A stretch of 64,000 nt of DNA from Pararhodobacter zhoushanensis (GTDB lineage: Bacteria; Pseudomonadota; Alphaproteobacteria; Rhodobacterales; Rhodobacteraceae): NCBI RefSeq assembly GCF_025949695.1, contig NZ_JAPDFL010000001.1, forward strand, positions 2,545,501-2,609,500, written 5' to 3'. The notes under the pieces are model-generated. The model was given only the letters and a program-made list of their open reading frames with translations. It did no database searches and was not told where the DNA came from. Positions 43,034 through 52,024 of this stretch are shown here, in pieces. Every line of letters starts with the position of its first letter. The first letter of the stretch is position 1. A program made the position numbers and the translations under genes.

Positions 43034-43711
43034 ATGATCCAGCCGAGCAACGACCCGCCACCCAGACCACCCCGGTTGCCCGCCGTGGTCTGGTGGGGTC
43101 TTGGACTGGCGGTCTGTGTGGCGCTCAGCGTCGGCGGGCACAGCGTGTTTCTCTGGCTTGCTGCCGCGCTCGACCTGTCGCCCGATCGGGTGGGTGCGAT
43201 GATGAATGGTCGGCTTTTTGTGAGCGTGCTGGTGCTCTACATTCTGCTGCTGGCGATCCCGTTTGTGCCCAGCACCGAGCTGGGGCTGTTTCTGTTGGCC
43301 GTCTTCGGGGCCAAGGCGGCGCTGCCGGTGTACGGTGCGACGGTTGCAGCGCTGATCCTCAGTTTCCTCATCGGACGCGCGGTGCCAGTGGCGCGTCTGG
43401 TCGCGGGGTTGCAGGCTATGGGATTGCGGCGCGCGGCGGCCCTGCTTGCACCGGGCAGCCCGCTTGCGGCACTGGACGCGCCGTCTGACCGGCCCAAAAC
43501 CGTGCTCGCCCGCGTGTTGCGCTATCGCTGCATCGCGCTGGGGCTGTTGTTCAACACGCCCGGCAATTCACTGATCGGCGGCGGCGGCGGGATCGCGCTG
43601 GCTGTCGGGGCCAGCCGGTTGCTCAGTGTGCCGCAATTCGTCGCGACGGTGCTGATCGCCGTTGCCCCGGTGCCCGTGGTGGTGCTGATCGCGGCAGGCA
43701 TGGTTGATTGA
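43034..43711 (+). CDS. Polytopic membrane protein of unknown function
   Basis: 225 residues from ATG 43034 with about five transmembrane helices. It has VYGATVAALILSFLIGRAVPVARL and LLFNTPGNSLIGGGGGIALAVG, a Gly-rich loop reminiscent of the re-entrant region of DedA/VTT-type membrane proteins, with PSTELGLFLLAVFGAKAA earlier. It may thus be a distant VTT/SNARE-associated protein. The N-terminal PPPRPPRLP is a flexible cytoplasmic tail. Monocistronic. Confidence 0.65.
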   Translation: MIQPSNDPPPRPPRLPAVVWWGLGLAVCVALSVGGHSVFLWLAAALDLSPDRVGAMMNGRLFVSVLVLYILLLAIPFVPSTELGLFLLAVFGAKAALPVYGATVAALILSFLIGRAVPVARLVAGLQAMGLRRAAALLAPGSPLAALDAPSDRPKTVLARVLRYRCIALGLLFNTPGNSLIGGGGGIALAVGASRLLSVPQFVATVLIAVAPVPVVVLIAAGMVD

Positions 43712-44245
43712 CCCGCCTCGACGGGGCCGGATTCATCAAGAACGCCCGGTCATCACGGGCGACCCGTGGCACCATGCGCGGCATCACAGGGATTTCAGCG
43801 CGAGACACGCGGATTGTCATACTGAGCACCTATATGAAGGACAGCACCGCCCGGCCTTGGGGCAGTCCTTGCAGGCAACACGAGCGTGGCCAACCCTTCT
43901 GCGAGCACAGGCTCTATCGTTTCGATTTTCGCGCGTATATGGTCTGCGGATATCGCGTCACTTTTGGCCCAGAATGCGCTGTGCGGCCCGAATTGCTGGA
44001 GATCACCGACGCCCTTGCCCATCCGATACTCTCCGCGCGCCCGAGCACAGCCGGATTTGGCACTTCTGCCAAAAGCGGGCACGGCAGGTAGCAGACTGCC
44101 GACGCCTTCAGTCCCGATGGCGGCTATGTCGGTAGGCAAGTTTTTCCCGGCGACAGCGGTGGTTGCCCAGCCGACCCTTGGCTCTGGCGGGGTCGTCCGC
44201 GACCACCGCAGCCTCAGAACCCCCTCATGAAAATGGAGCAAGACT
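43712..44245. other. 534-bp gap with no convincing gene
   Basis: Several overlapping open frames exist on both strands, but none shows known motifs or consistent third-position bias that I can see. The last 25 bp hold the bdhA ribosome site (GGAGCAAG). It may be a decayed gene or a long leader; I recognise nothing. Confidence 0.4.
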
Positions 44246-45028
44246 ATGAACCTGAACGATAAAGTCTGCATCGTCACCGGTGGTGCCAGTGGCATCGGCA
44301 AACGCATCGCCGAGCGCTATGTCGCCGACGGCGCTTGGGTGGCGATCGCTGACCTCAAACTCGAAGCCGCGCAGGCGACGGCAGACGAGCTGACCGCCAA
44401 AGGCCCGGGCAAGGCCATGGCCGTCGCGATGAATGTGACCGATGAGAAGATGGTCAACGACGGCGTGGCCGCCGTGGTCGCGGCATGGGGCGGGGTCGAT
44501 GTGCTGGTCTCAAACGCCGGGATCCAGATCGTTCACCCGTTGCAGGATTTCCCGTTCGAGGATTGGAAAAAGCTGCTCTCGATCCATCTGGACGGGGCTT
44601 TCCTGACCTCGAAAGCCGTGCTGCCGCATATGTACAAGGCCGGGTCAGGATCGATCATCTTCATGGGTTCGGTCCACTCGAAAGAGGCTTCGGAGCTCAA
44701 ATCCGCCTATGTGACGGCCAAGCACGGGCTGATGGGCCTGTCCAAGGTCATCGCCAAAGAGGGCGGCAAGAAGGGCGTGCGCTCGAACGTGATCTGCCCG
44801 GGCTTCGTCAAGACGCCGCTGGTGGAAAAACAGATCCCCGAGCAGGCGCGCGATCTGGGGATTTCCGAGGAAGAGGTGGTCAGCAAGGTCATGCTCGGCG
44901 GCACGGTTGATACCGAATTCACCACCGTTGCGGATGTCGCCGAAATCGCCTGGCTTTTCGCCGCGTTCCCGACCAATGCGCTGACCGGTCAGTCGCTGAA
45001 TGTCAGCCACGGCTGGTCGATGACCTGA
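44246..45028 (+). CDS. bdhA: 3-hydroxybutyrate dehydrogenase
   Basis: 260-residue SDR. NAD-binding motif [30 protein letters not shown], catalytic Ser in [29 protein letters not shown] (Tyr/Lys), and [17 protein letters not shown] with the substrate-lid Gln. These are the marks of bacterial D-3-hydroxybutyrate dehydrogenases (PHB degradation, ketone-body metabolism; acetoacetate plus NADH). Length fits the family. It stands alone; a strong stem-loop follows. Confidence 0.9.
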   Translation: MNLNDKVCIVTGGASGIGKRIAERYVADGAWVAIADLKLEAAQATADELTAKGPGKAMAVAMNVTDEKMVNDGVAAVVAAWGGVDVLVSNAGIQIVHPLQDFPFEDWKKLLSIHLDGAFLTSKAVLPHMYKAGSGSIIFMGSVHSKEASELKSAYVTAKHGLMGLSKVIAKEGGKKGVRSNVICPGFVKTPLVEKQIPEQARDLGISEEEVVSKVMLGGTVDTEFTTVADVAEIAWLFAAFPTNALTGQSLNVSHGWSMT

Positions 45029-45042
45029 CCCTTGGTGAACCT

Positions 45043-45068
45043 GTCAGGCGGCGGTGTCGCCGCCTGAC
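45043..45068 (+). terminator. Stem-loop after bdhA
   Basis: Perfect 11-bp stem GTCAGGCGGCG / CGCCGCCTGAC with a GTGT tetraloop, 14 bp after the bdhA stop and 9 bp from the end of the convergent phnM. It has no U-run, so it is probably a bidirectional, weakly canonical terminator. Confidence 0.6.
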
Positions 45069-45077
45069 TAGGGCCGG

Positions 45078-46214
45078 TCACGCCACCCGCGCGCCGTTCA
45101 CCCAGGTGCCACGGACAGCGGCAGCGGTGCCAAAGCGGTGGACGCGGATCAGGTCCGCCCGCAGGCCCGTCTCCAGCCGTCCCCGGTCCGACAGGCCCGT
45201 TGCCTGCGCCGGACGGGCGGTCACGGTGGCCATCCCCCGCGCCATGTCGCCCCACACATCCCCCAGCATCAAAGCACTGCTCAACAGCGCCGAGGGGACG
45301 TAGTCCGACGAGACGACATCAAGAAACCCCGCCACGGCAAGGTCTTGCGCGGCGACGTTACCGGAATGCGAGCCACCCCGGATCAGGTTCGGCGCGCCCA
45401 TCATCACGGCGATCCCCTGCGCGGCACAGGCCTCGGCGGCGGCTTTCGTCGTCGGAAACTCGGCGATCGCCGCACCATGGCGGGCCGAAGCCTCGACCTG
45501 CTCGACCGTGGTGTCGTCGTGGCTCGCCAGCGTCGCGTTCAGCAGCCGGGCGGTGGCCACCGTCGCCTCTTCATGCACACCGCGCACGCGGTTGCCCAAG
45601 GCGGTCTGCACGTCGACATGGGCGAGGAATTCGTCCTCGGTCAGCCCGTATTTGCCGCGCAGATAGCGGCGCAGCTGTGCAAGATCGGCGAACTGGCGCT
45701 GGCCCGGCGTGTGGTCCATCAGGCTGACGATGCCGACCGCGTCCTTGGGTCCGAACTTGGCCAGCTCGTCGATCAGCGTTTCCGAGCAGACCTCGGCGCG
45801 CAGATGGATCAGGTGGTTCACCCGCAGCATCCCGGCCTTGCGCGCCGCCAGGATCTCATCCGCCATCCCGCGCGCGTATTCGCGCGCCCCGCGATCGCGC
45901 GACACCAGCGAGCCGACGCGCAGCGCGTCGAACACCGTGGTGATGCCCACGCCCGCAAGCTCGGCATCATGCGCGATGATCGCCGGACCATGCGGCCAGT
46001 CCACGCCGGGGCGCGGCTGGATATGGCGTTCCAGATTGTCGGTGTGCAGCTCGATCAGGCCGGGCATCAGCAGATCGCCCTCGCAGTCAATCGCGCCTGC
46101 CGGAACGCCCGCCCCGGTATCGATGCGCGCGATCAGCCCGTTCTCGACGGCGAGCGACCCGTGCTCTACACGGTCGGGCAGCACAAGGGTCGCATTGGCA
46201 AAGATCGTGGTCAT
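45078..46214 (-). CDS. phnM: RPnTP hydrolase, C-P lyase pathway amidohydrolase
   Basis: 378 residues from ATG 46214. The amidohydrolase metal site is in LMPGLIELHTDNLERHIQPR, with further ligands in HDAELAGVGIT, SHDDTT and the late SSDYVPSALL region; this reads as canonical PhnM. It removes diphosphate from alpha-D-ribose 1-methylphosphonate 5-triphosphate to give the PhnJ substrate. It is separated from phnN by the oppositely oriented DUF1045 gene. A second, more divergent PhnM-like gene is at 52796. Confidence 0.9.
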   Translation of the reverse strand: MTTIFANATLVLPDRVEHGSLAVENGLIARIDTGAGVPAGAIDCEGDLLMPGLIELHTDNLERHIQPRPGVDWPHGPAIIAHDAELAGVGITTVFDALRVGSLVSRDRGAREYARGMADEILAARKAGMLRVNHLIHLRAEVCSETLIDELAKFGPKDAVGIVSLMDHTPGQRQFADLAQLRRYLRGKYGLTEDEFLAHVDVQTALGNRVRGVHEEATVATARLLNATLASHDDTTVEQVEASARHGAAIAEFPTTKAAAEACAAQGIAVMMGAPNLIRGGSHSGNVAAQDLAVAGFLDVVSSDYVPSALLSSALMLGDVWGDMARGMATVTARPAQATGLSDRGRLETGLRADLIRVHRFGTAAAVRGTWVNGARVA

Positions 46215-46297
46215 TGGGTATCCTGAGGCAAGGTTTGGGCTGAGAGATGGACGAAGATCGTCACGGAACCGTGACACGACGCGGGCAAGGTGGACGC

Positions 46298-46960
46298 ATG
46301 AAACGATATGCTCTGTATTACGCGCCCGACACCGGGCCCTTCGCCGATGCCGCTGCACACTGGCTGGGCCGCGACGCGGCGACCGGACAGGCTGTGGCGC
46401 AACCGGATGCGATGCTCCCGGCGCTGACGGTCAGCGCCCGGCGCTATGGGTTCCATGGCACGCTCAAGGCACCGTTCCGGCTGGCCGATGGCGTGTCCGA
46501 GGACGATCTGATCGCCGCTGTCGAGGTCTTTGCCGCTGGCCGCAGTTCCGTTGTGGTTGACGGGCTGCGGGTGGCGTCGCTGGACGGGTTTCTGGCCCTG
46601 ATCCCCGAGGGCGACACCACGGCGCTGGACGATTTCGCCGCCAAGGTGGTGACGCGCTTCGAGCGGTTCCGCGCGCCCCTGACCGAGGCCGAGGTCGCGC
46701 GGCGCAAGCCCGAGCGGCTGAGCGCGCGCCAGCGCGCCTTGCTGGAAACCTACGGCTACCCCTATGTTCTGGACAAGTTTCGCTTTCACATGACGCTGAC
46801 CGACCGGCTGGAAGCCGGGCAGAAGGCGGTTCTGCAACCGATGGCCGAGGCGCTGTTCGAACCGCTGTTGCCGCGCCCCTTTGCCTTCAAGGCCTTGAGC
46901 GTGTTTGGCGAGGCCGAGGATGGCAGCTTTCATCAGCTCCTCCGGGCCAGATTGGGCTGA
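46298..46960 (+). CDS. DUF1045 phosphonate-metabolism protein (2H phosphoesterase fold)
   Basis: 220 residues from ATG 46298. Two HxT motifs, HGTLKAPFRL and FHMTLTDRL, define the 2H phosphodiesterase superfamily, and RYALYYAPDTGPFADAA is the family N-terminus. DUF1045 proteins occur almost only in phn loci and probably act on ribose cyclic phosphates in C-P lyase recycling; this role is inferred. It is divergent from phnM and its 3' end overlaps the 3' end of phnN by 28 bp, an antisense overlap. Confidence 0.85.
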   Translation: MKRYALYYAPDTGPFADAAAHWLGRDAATGQAVAQPDAMLPALTVSARRYGFHGTLKAPFRLADGVSEDDLIAAVEVFAAGRSSVVVDGLRVASLDGFLALIPEGDTTALDDFAAKVVTRFERFRAPLTEAEVARRKPERLSARQRALLETYGYPYVLDKFRFHMTLTDRLEAGQKAVLQPMAEALFEPLLPRPFAFKALSVFGEAEDGSFHQLLRARLG

Positions 46961-47481
46961 AGCGCAGCCTTGAGCCGGGCGATGCCCTCGGCGGGTGCCG
47001 CGTCGTTGACGATCTCGATCACCGGCAGATGCGGCGGCAGGGGGGCAACATCACGCGCCAGACGCTCGGCGATCTGCCCGGCGCTTTCGCGGCCGCGTCC
47101 GGCAAGACGGGTCGCCAGTACCGCGACGGGGGCGGTGACCACGATCACCTGCAACGCGGGAAACGCCGCCGCCGCCCGCTCCAGCGCCGCGCGCGAGCCG
47201 TTGAAGACCACGTCGCGTCCGGCCTCGAGCGGGGCCAGTTCCGACGCCGGGATGCCGTAAGCCAGCCCATGCGCGCGCCAGGTCAGCGCGAAAGCGCCGC
47301 TCGCGTCGCGGCGGTCAAACTCGGCAGCGTCAACGCCTTCGAACGGCTCGCCACCCGCGCTGGACGGGCGGGTGATCACCCGGCGCACCCAATGCGGACC
47401 CGTCCCGCCACAGACGCCCGCCAGCAAGGTGTCCTTGCCCGCGCCCGAGGGGCCGACGACGGCGAACAGACGCCCCCTCAT
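46933..47481 (-). CDS. phnN: Ribose 1,5-bisphosphate phosphokinase
   Basis: 182 residues from ATG 47481, which overlaps the phnL stop. It has the P-loop GPSGAGKDTLL and a guanylate-kinase-like core (RRVITRPSSAGGEPFEGVD, VFNGSRAALERA). PhnN phosphorylates ribose 1,5-bisphosphate to PRPP, the last step of C-P lyase ribose recycling. The frame is open upstream across phnL, but that part is a shadow. Last gene of the phnGHIJKLN operon. Confidence 0.88.
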   Translation of the reverse strand: MRGRLFAVVGPSGAGKDTLLAGVCGGTGPHWVRRVITRPSSAGGEPFEGVDAAEFDRRDASGAFALTWRAHGLAYGIPASELAPLEAGRDVVFNGSRAALERAAAAFPALQVIVVTAPVAVLATRLAGRGRESAGQIAERLARDVAPLPPHLPVIEIVNDAAPAEGIARLKAALQPNLARRS

Positions 47482-48170
47482 GGCGCGACGGCGAAGCTGG
47501 TCACATCGACCTCGCGGTCGCAGACCTGCGCGCGTGCCGCCTCGTCGTGAAAGATCCCCAGAATGGCCGCGCCGCGCGCCTTGGCCTCGGCGATCAGCGA
47601 CAGCACCACCGCGCGGTTGCCGCCATCCAGACTGGCGGTCGGTTCGTCCAGCAACAGCGCCGGCCAATGGTGCACGAAGCCGCGGGCGATGTTGACCCGC
47701 TGCTGCTCGCCGCCCGAGAAGGTGGTGGGCGACAGCGACCACAGGCGTTCGGGGATATTCACCCGCGTGAGGATTTCTGCCGCCCGCTCGCGGGCCTCGG
47801 CCTCGTCGATGCCCAGCGCCAGCAGCGGCTCGGCCACCACCTCCAGCGTCGGTACGCGCGGCACGACGCGCAGGAACTGGCTGACATAGCCCAGCGTTGC
47901 CCGGCGCAGCGCGATGATCTCGCGCGGCTCGGCCCCTGATACCGCCACCGATCCCACGCGGATGGTGCCGCCATCGGTGCGGTAATTGCCCCAGATCATC
48001 CGCATCAATGTGGACTTCCCGGCACCCGAGGCCCCGATCAGCGCCACGCATTCCCCCGGTGCTACCGATAGGGAGGCACCCGCCATCACCTGCAACACGG
48101 CGCCGCCTTGTGTGTGCAGCGTGAATCTCTTTTCGACGTCCTGAACCGCGATCATGCGTTGCCCTTTCAT
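47478..48170 (-). CDS. phnL: C-P lyase complex ABC-type ATPase PhnL
   Basis: 230 residues (or 225 from MIAVQDV at 48155). Walker A GASGAGKSTLM, signature TFSGGEQQRVNIARG, Walker B LLLDEPTASLD. The IWGNYRTDGGTIRVG stretch is typical of PhnL. It binds the PhnGHIJ core with PhnK and supports methyl-RPn-TP chemistry; it is not a transporter. It lies 46 bp downstream of phnK and overlaps phnN. Confidence 0.9.
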   Translation of the reverse strand: MKGQRMIAVQDVEKRFTLHTQGGAVLQVMAGASLSVAPGECVALIGASGAGKSTLMRMIWGNYRTDGGTIRVGSVAVSGAEPREIIALRRATLGYVSQFLRVVPRVPTLEVVAEPLLALGIDEAEARERAAEILTRVNIPERLWSLSPTTFSGGEQQRVNIARGFVHHWPALLLDEPTASLDGGNRAVVLSLIAEAKARGAAILGIFHDEAARAQVCDREVDVTSFAVAP

Positions 48171-48216
48171 CTTGCCTTAAATACGCCCTTGCCCGGCCGC
48201 AGCCCGGCACCCGGTC

Positions 48217-48993
48217 TCAGACCTGCAGCACCGAGCTGACCAGCAGCTGCGTGTAGGGGTGTTGCGGATCGTCAAGCACCTGATCGGTCAGCCCCTGTTC
48301 CACGATCCGTCCGTCCTTCATCACCACCAGCCGGTCCGCCAGCAGGCGCACCACGGCCAGATCGTGGGTAACGATCACCGCACTCAGCCCCATGCGGCGC
48401 ACCAGCCCGCGCAGCAGGTCCAGCAGTCGTGCCTGCACGCTGACATCAAGGCCCCCGGTCGGCTCGTCCATGAAGACCAGCCTTGGCCCGGTCACCAGAT
48501 TGCGGGCGATCTGCAACCGTTGCTGCATCCCGCCCGAGAACTGGCGGGGTTTGTCGTCGATGCGGTCGGCGTTGATCTCGACCCGGCCCAGCCAGTCGGT
48601 CGCCTGTTCGCGGATCTGCCCGTAATGGCGCGCACCTACGGCCATCAGGCGTTCGCCGACATTGCCGCCCGCGCTGACCCCCATGCGCAGCCCGTCGCGT
48701 GGGTTCTGGTGGACAAAGGCCCAGTCGGTGCGCGCCAGCATCCGGCGCTCGGGTTCGCTCATCGCCAGCACATCGCGCGGGCCGTCAGCGGCGGTGTCAA
48801 AGATCACGCGGCCGGTGTCAGTGGTCAGATGCCCGGCCAGACAGCCCAGCAGGGTGGATTTGCCCGAGCCGGATTCGCCCACGATCCCCATGACCTCGCC
48901 GGGCCACAGATCGAACGAAACATCGGCGCAGCCGATCCGCCCACCGTAGGATTTGCCGATGCCCTCAACGGCCAGAAGCGGGGTAAGGGTCAT
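48217..48993 (-). CDS. phnK: C-P lyase complex ABC-type ATPase PhnK
   Basis: 258 residues. Walker A GIVGESGSGKSTLLG, FSGGMQQRLQIARNLV signature, LVFMDEPTGGLDVSVQARLL Walker B with D-loop. It docks on PhnJ in the core complex. The start overlaps the phnJ stop by four bases. Confidence 0.92.
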   Translation of the reverse strand: MTLTPLLAVEGIGKSYGGRIGCADVSFDLWPGEVMGIVGESGSGKSTLLGCLAGHLTTDTGRVIFDTAADGPRDVLAMSEPERRMLARTDWAFVHQNPRDGLRMGVSAGGNVGERLMAVGARHYGQIREQATDWLGRVEINADRIDDKPRQFSGGMQQRLQIARNLVTGPRLVFMDEPTGGLDVSVQARLLDLLRGLVRRMGLSAVIVTHDLAVVRLLADRLVVMKDGRIVEQGLTDQVLDDPQHPYTQLLVSSVLQV

Positions 48994-49856
48994 GCTGCAT
49001 CCTCCTGCGGGGCCAACTGGCCCCGGTAGCCAGCGTCACGGCGGGTTTCGCAATGGTCGGTGTCCGAACACACGAACATACGCCCGCCGTGATCATCGGT
49101 GATCACCTCGTCCAGATAGGTCGTGTCATCCGCGCACAGATCGCAGGCGTGCGGGGCTTTGCTGGCCTCGAACGGGTAATCCTCGAAATCCAGACTGACG
49201 ATCTGCGTAAAGGGCGGGATCGCGTAGATCCGCTGTTCACGGCCCGCGCCGAACAGTTGCAGCGCGGGGGTGTTGGACAGTTTGGGGTTGTCGAATTTCG
49301 GGATCGGGGAGGGGTCCATGATATAGCGTCCCTCGACCTTGACCGGATAGGCATACGAGGTTGCGATCGCCCCATTGCGGGCGATGTCCTCGTAGAGTTT
49401 GACGTGCATCAGCCCGTAATCCTCAAGCGCGTGCATGCGCCGCGTCTCGGTCTCGCGCGGCTCCAGAAAGCGCAGCGGTTCGGGGATCGGCACCTGATAG
49501 ACCAGGATCTGCCCGTCGCTCAGTGCCGCTTCGGGGATGCGGTGGCGGGTCTGGATGATGGTGGCCTTGGCGGTATGGGTGCTGGTCGCAACCCCCGCTG
49601 TACGCTCAAAGAACTTGCGGATCGACACGGCGTTGGTGGTGTCGTCTGCCCCTTGATCAATGACCTTCAGCGTGTCGTCGGGCGTCAGGCAGGCCGCCGT
49701 GACCTGCACGCCGCCGGTGCCCCAGCCGTAAGGCATGGGCATCTCGCGGCTGGCGAAGGGCACCTGATACCCCGGCACGGCGACGCCTTTGAGGATCGCG
49801 CGGCGGATCATCCGCTTGGTCTGCTCGTCCAGATAGGCAAAGTTATAGTAGCTCAT
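48990..49856 (-). CDS. phnJ: C-P lyase radical-SAM subunit
   Basis: 288 residues. The four catalytic Cys are exactly spaced: C238-x2-C241-x21-C263-x5-C269, matching the [4Fe-4S] and thiyl-radical cysteines of PhnJ (CDLC ... CSDTDHC). Gly29 in VPGYQVPF corresponds to the glycyl-radical site. PhnJ cleaves the C-P bond of ribose 1-methylphosphonate 5-phosphate, releasing methane or the corresponding alkane. The core PhnG2H2I2J2 complex is encoded by these consecutive genes. Confidence 0.96.
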   Translation of the reverse strand: MSYYNFAYLDEQTKRMIRRAILKGVAVPGYQVPFASREMPMPYGWGTGGVQVTAACLTPDDTLKVIDQGADDTTNAVSIRKFFERTAGVATSTHTAKATIIQTRHRIPEAALSDGQILVYQVPIPEPLRFLEPRETETRRMHALEDYGLMHVKLYEDIARNGAIATSYAYPVKVEGRYIMDPSPIPKFDNPKLSNTPALQLFGAGREQRIYAIPPFTQIVSLDFEDYPFEASKAPHACDLCADDTTYLDEVITDDHGGRMFVCSDTDHCETRRDAGYRGQLAPQEDAA

Positions 49857-50923
49857 TCTGCGGCCTCCTGCGCGCCAGCACGCAAGCGGCGCACCAGCTC
49901 AAGCTCGGACTGGAAATCGACGTAATGGGGCAGCTTGATATGCTCCAGAAACCCCGTCGCCTGAATGTTGTCGGCATGCATCAGCACGAATTCGGCGTCC
50001 TGTACCGGCGCGCCGGTGTTGTCCTCGCCCAGCTCTTCCCAGCGCAGCGCGCGGTCCACGAGGCTCATCGAGATTGCCTTGCGCTCGGACTGGCCAAAGA
50101 CCAGCCCGTAGCCGCGGGTGAACTGCGGGGCCTTGGTTTTCGAGCCGGTGAACTGGTTGACCGTCTCGCATTCGGTGACGGTGATCTCGCCGATCTCGAC
50201 CGCGAAGCCCAGCTCGGGAATGTCCATCTCGACCGCGACCTCGCCGATGCGCAATTCCCCGACGAAAGGATGCGTGCGCCCGTAACCGCGCTGGCTGGAA
50301 TAGGCCAGCGACAGGACAAACCCCTCATCGCCCCGCGTCAGCGCCTGCAGGCGCAGCGCGCGGTCGGCGGGCAGTTCCATCGGTTCGCGGGTCAGATCGC
50401 GGGGCGTGGCATCGCTGTCCGGCTCGGCCTCGATCAGGCCTTCGCGGTCCAGAAACCCGGTGACGCGCGGCACGGGGCCCAGCGGTTCGGCCTGCGGTGC
50501 GCGCGGGGCTTCGCCCTCGGCTGCCAGCGCGAAGTCGATCAGCCGGTGGGTGTAGTCGAAGGTCGGTCCCAGAACCTGCCCGCCCGGCAGATCCTTGTAG
50601 GTCGCCGAGATCCGCCGCACCGCCGCCATCGCGCCGGTATCGACCGGGTTGGAGTGGCCCAGTCGGGGCAGGGTGGTGCGGTAGGCGCGGATCAGGAAGA
50701 TCGCCTCGATCAGATCCCCGCGCGCCTGTTTGATCGCCAGCGCCGCCAGATCGGCGTCATAGAGCGAGCCTTCGGCCATCACCCGGTTGACCGCCAGCGT
50801 CATCTGCTCGCGGATCTGCGCAACGCTGAGTTCGGGGACCGCAGGGTCGCCCCGGCGCTCTTGCGCCAGCAGCGCATGGGCATTGTCGATGGCGCGTTCG
50901 CCACCCTTGACGGCGACATACAT
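49853..50923 (-). CDS. phnI: C-P lyase core subunit PhnI (nucleosidase)
   Basis: 356 residues from ATG 50923. It starts MYVAVKGGERAIDNAHALLA as PhnI does and keeps TREPMELPADRALRLQAL, LSYSSQRGYGRTHPF-type and FTGSKTKAPQFTRGYGLVFG. PhnI catalyses displacement of adenine from ATP by phosphonate to give RPnTP. Its stop overlaps phnJ's ATG by four bases; its own ATG shares a base with the phnH stop (TGATG). Confidence 0.93.
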   Translation of the reverse strand: MYVAVKGGERAIDNAHALLAQERRGDPAVPELSVAQIREQMTLAVNRVMAEGSLYDADLAALAIKQARGDLIEAIFLIRAYRTTLPRLGHSNPVDTGAMAAVRRISATYKDLPGGQVLGPTFDYTHRLIDFALAAEGEAPRAPQAEPLGPVPRVTGFLDREGLIEAEPDSDATPRDLTREPMELPADRALRLQALTRGDEGFVLSLAYSSQRGYGRTHPFVGELRIGEVAVEMDIPELGFAVEIGEITVTECETVNQFTGSKTKAPQFTRGYGLVFGQSERKAISMSLVDRALRWEELGEDNTGAPVQDAEFVLMHADNIQATGFLEHIKLPHYVDFQSELELVRRLRAGAQEAAE

Positions 50924-51507
50924 CAGCGGCCCTCCACAATGGTGCTGCGCGGCAGACCGGCAAGCTGGTCGCCGCAGCAAAAGAGCGTATCAAAACCCAG
51001 CGGGAACAGCGCCCGGTTGGCGCGGAAGGCATCGGTTTCGGGCAGCGACAGCCGGGCGCTGCCGTCGATACCGGGGCCGCGCAGGGTGATGCCGTCAGCG
51101 GTCAGCTGATCGCACTCGACGATCAGCGTGGCCGCCCGGTCAGGGTATTCCGGCGTGCCGATGGCAAAACGGGTGACCGGCGACAGGGCCTGCCAGCTGC
51201 CGATGGCGAACAGCGCGTCTTCGGCGGCCACAAGCGGTGCGCCGGTCTGAAAGGTGATCCAGTCGCGCAGGGCCGGGCAATCATGCGCGCCTGCCAGATG
51301 CACGGGCGTTGTCCCGTCCAGCAGCACCAGTGCGACAGCACCGGCAGCGGGCGACAGCGGCGCAGGCGGGGTCGCGCCCGAGAGCGTGACGATTTCACCC
51401 GGCTGCGACAGGGCGCGCAACACGGCACGGAACCCATGCGCGGCTTGCACCGGCGCATCGGTGAAGCCGCCGGTCATGGCCTTTGCATTCATGGACAGCG
51501 CTGTCAT
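50923..51507 (-). CDS. phnH: C-P lyase core subunit PhnH
   Basis: 194 residues. The family pattern is present: GFTDAPVQAAHGFRAVLRAL, GTPEYPDRAATLIVECDQL and LRGPGIDGSARLSLPE. PhnH is a structural subunit of the core complex. The start is TGATG-coupled to phnG. ATG choices within the first 12 codons are possible. Confidence 0.92.
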   Translation of the reverse strand: MTALSMNAKAMTGGFTDAPVQAAHGFRAVLRALSQPGEIVTLSGATPPAPLSPAAGAVALVLLDGTTPVHLAGAHDCPALRDWITFQTGAPLVAAEDALFAIGSWQALSPVTRFAIGTPEYPDRAATLIVECDQLTADGITLRGPGIDGSARLSLPETDAFRANRALFPLGFDTLFCCGDQLAGLPRSTIVEGR

Positions 51508-51947
51508 CAGTCGTCTCCTCGCACCATGGTGAAAAACTCGACCTTCGTCGCGGCGGCCTTGCGGGCACGGGTTTCGCGCCGGGCAGTTTCCTCGGCGGCG
51601 AGAGGCGACAGGACGGCGCGGGTCAGGGCCTCGGCGTCCTGCGTTTGCAGCAGCGCGTCGAGCACCGCGGCGCGGCGGGCATGCGCCTTGTCGCGGCCCT
51701 GCACATGGGCGTGGCCCACGGTGCCGCAGGGCAGTTGGACCGAGCAGCGGGTGATCGTCACCTCGCCCAGATTGAACGGCGCGCCGGTGCCGCCTTGTCG
51801 CCCGCGCACCATCACCGCGCCTGTTTCGGGACCGCGCAGCAGGGTGCTGTCGGGCATGTCGGGAAAGACGGCGGCCAGGCGGTCAGGCCGGGCGCGGGCC
51901 AGCAGGCCCATGGCGGCTTTTCTGTCGGAGAGTGTGTGTGTGGACAT
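51507..51947 (-). CDS. phnG: C-P lyase core subunit PhnG
   Basis: 146 residues. It begins with a short lead, then RKAAMGLLARARPDRLAA, GRQGGTGAPFNLGEVTITRC and AHVQGRDKAHARRAAVLDAL, as in PhnG. First gene of the phnGHIJKLN operon; its promoter is in the 77 bp shared with the divergent phnF, beside a palindromic operator. Confidence 0.92.
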   Translation of the reverse strand: MSTHTLSDRKAAMGLLARARPDRLAAVFPDMPDSTLLRGPETGAVMVRGRQGGTGAPFNLGEVTITRCSVQLPCGTVGHAHVQGRDKAHARRAAVLDALLQTQDAEALTRAVLSPLAAEETARRETRARKAAATKVEFFTMVRGDD

Positions 51948-51956
51948 CTTGCCAAT

Positions 51957-51991
51957 TTGTCTAGATAACTATACAACTAGACTTGTTCTAG
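51957..51991. promoter_or_regulatory. Candidate PhnF operator between phnG and phnF
   Basis: A perfect inverted repeat GTCTAG-N12-CTAGAC at 51959-51982 sits within TTGTCTAGATAA ... ACTAGACTTG, and a further TTCTAG follows. TTGTCTAG half sites are the usual target style of HutC-subfamily GntR regulators. The minus strand has TATAGTTAT inside the spacer, a plausible -10 for phnG, so binding would block it. Confidence 0.6.
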
Positions 51992-52024
51992 CTTTCCCTC
52001 GACCCAAGGTCACGTGAAATTTCG

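Noticed and set aside
43795..44307. 170-codon open frame on the minus strand before bdhA
   Set aside because: It overlaps the bdhA start, contains no recognisable motif, and shares the region with other open frames on the plus strand; typical of GC-rich non-coding DNA.
47482..48210. Long in-frame extension of phnN upstream to 48210
   Set aside because: It covers phnL in an alternate frame; PhnN homology starts at ATG 47481 with a typical ATGA overlap.
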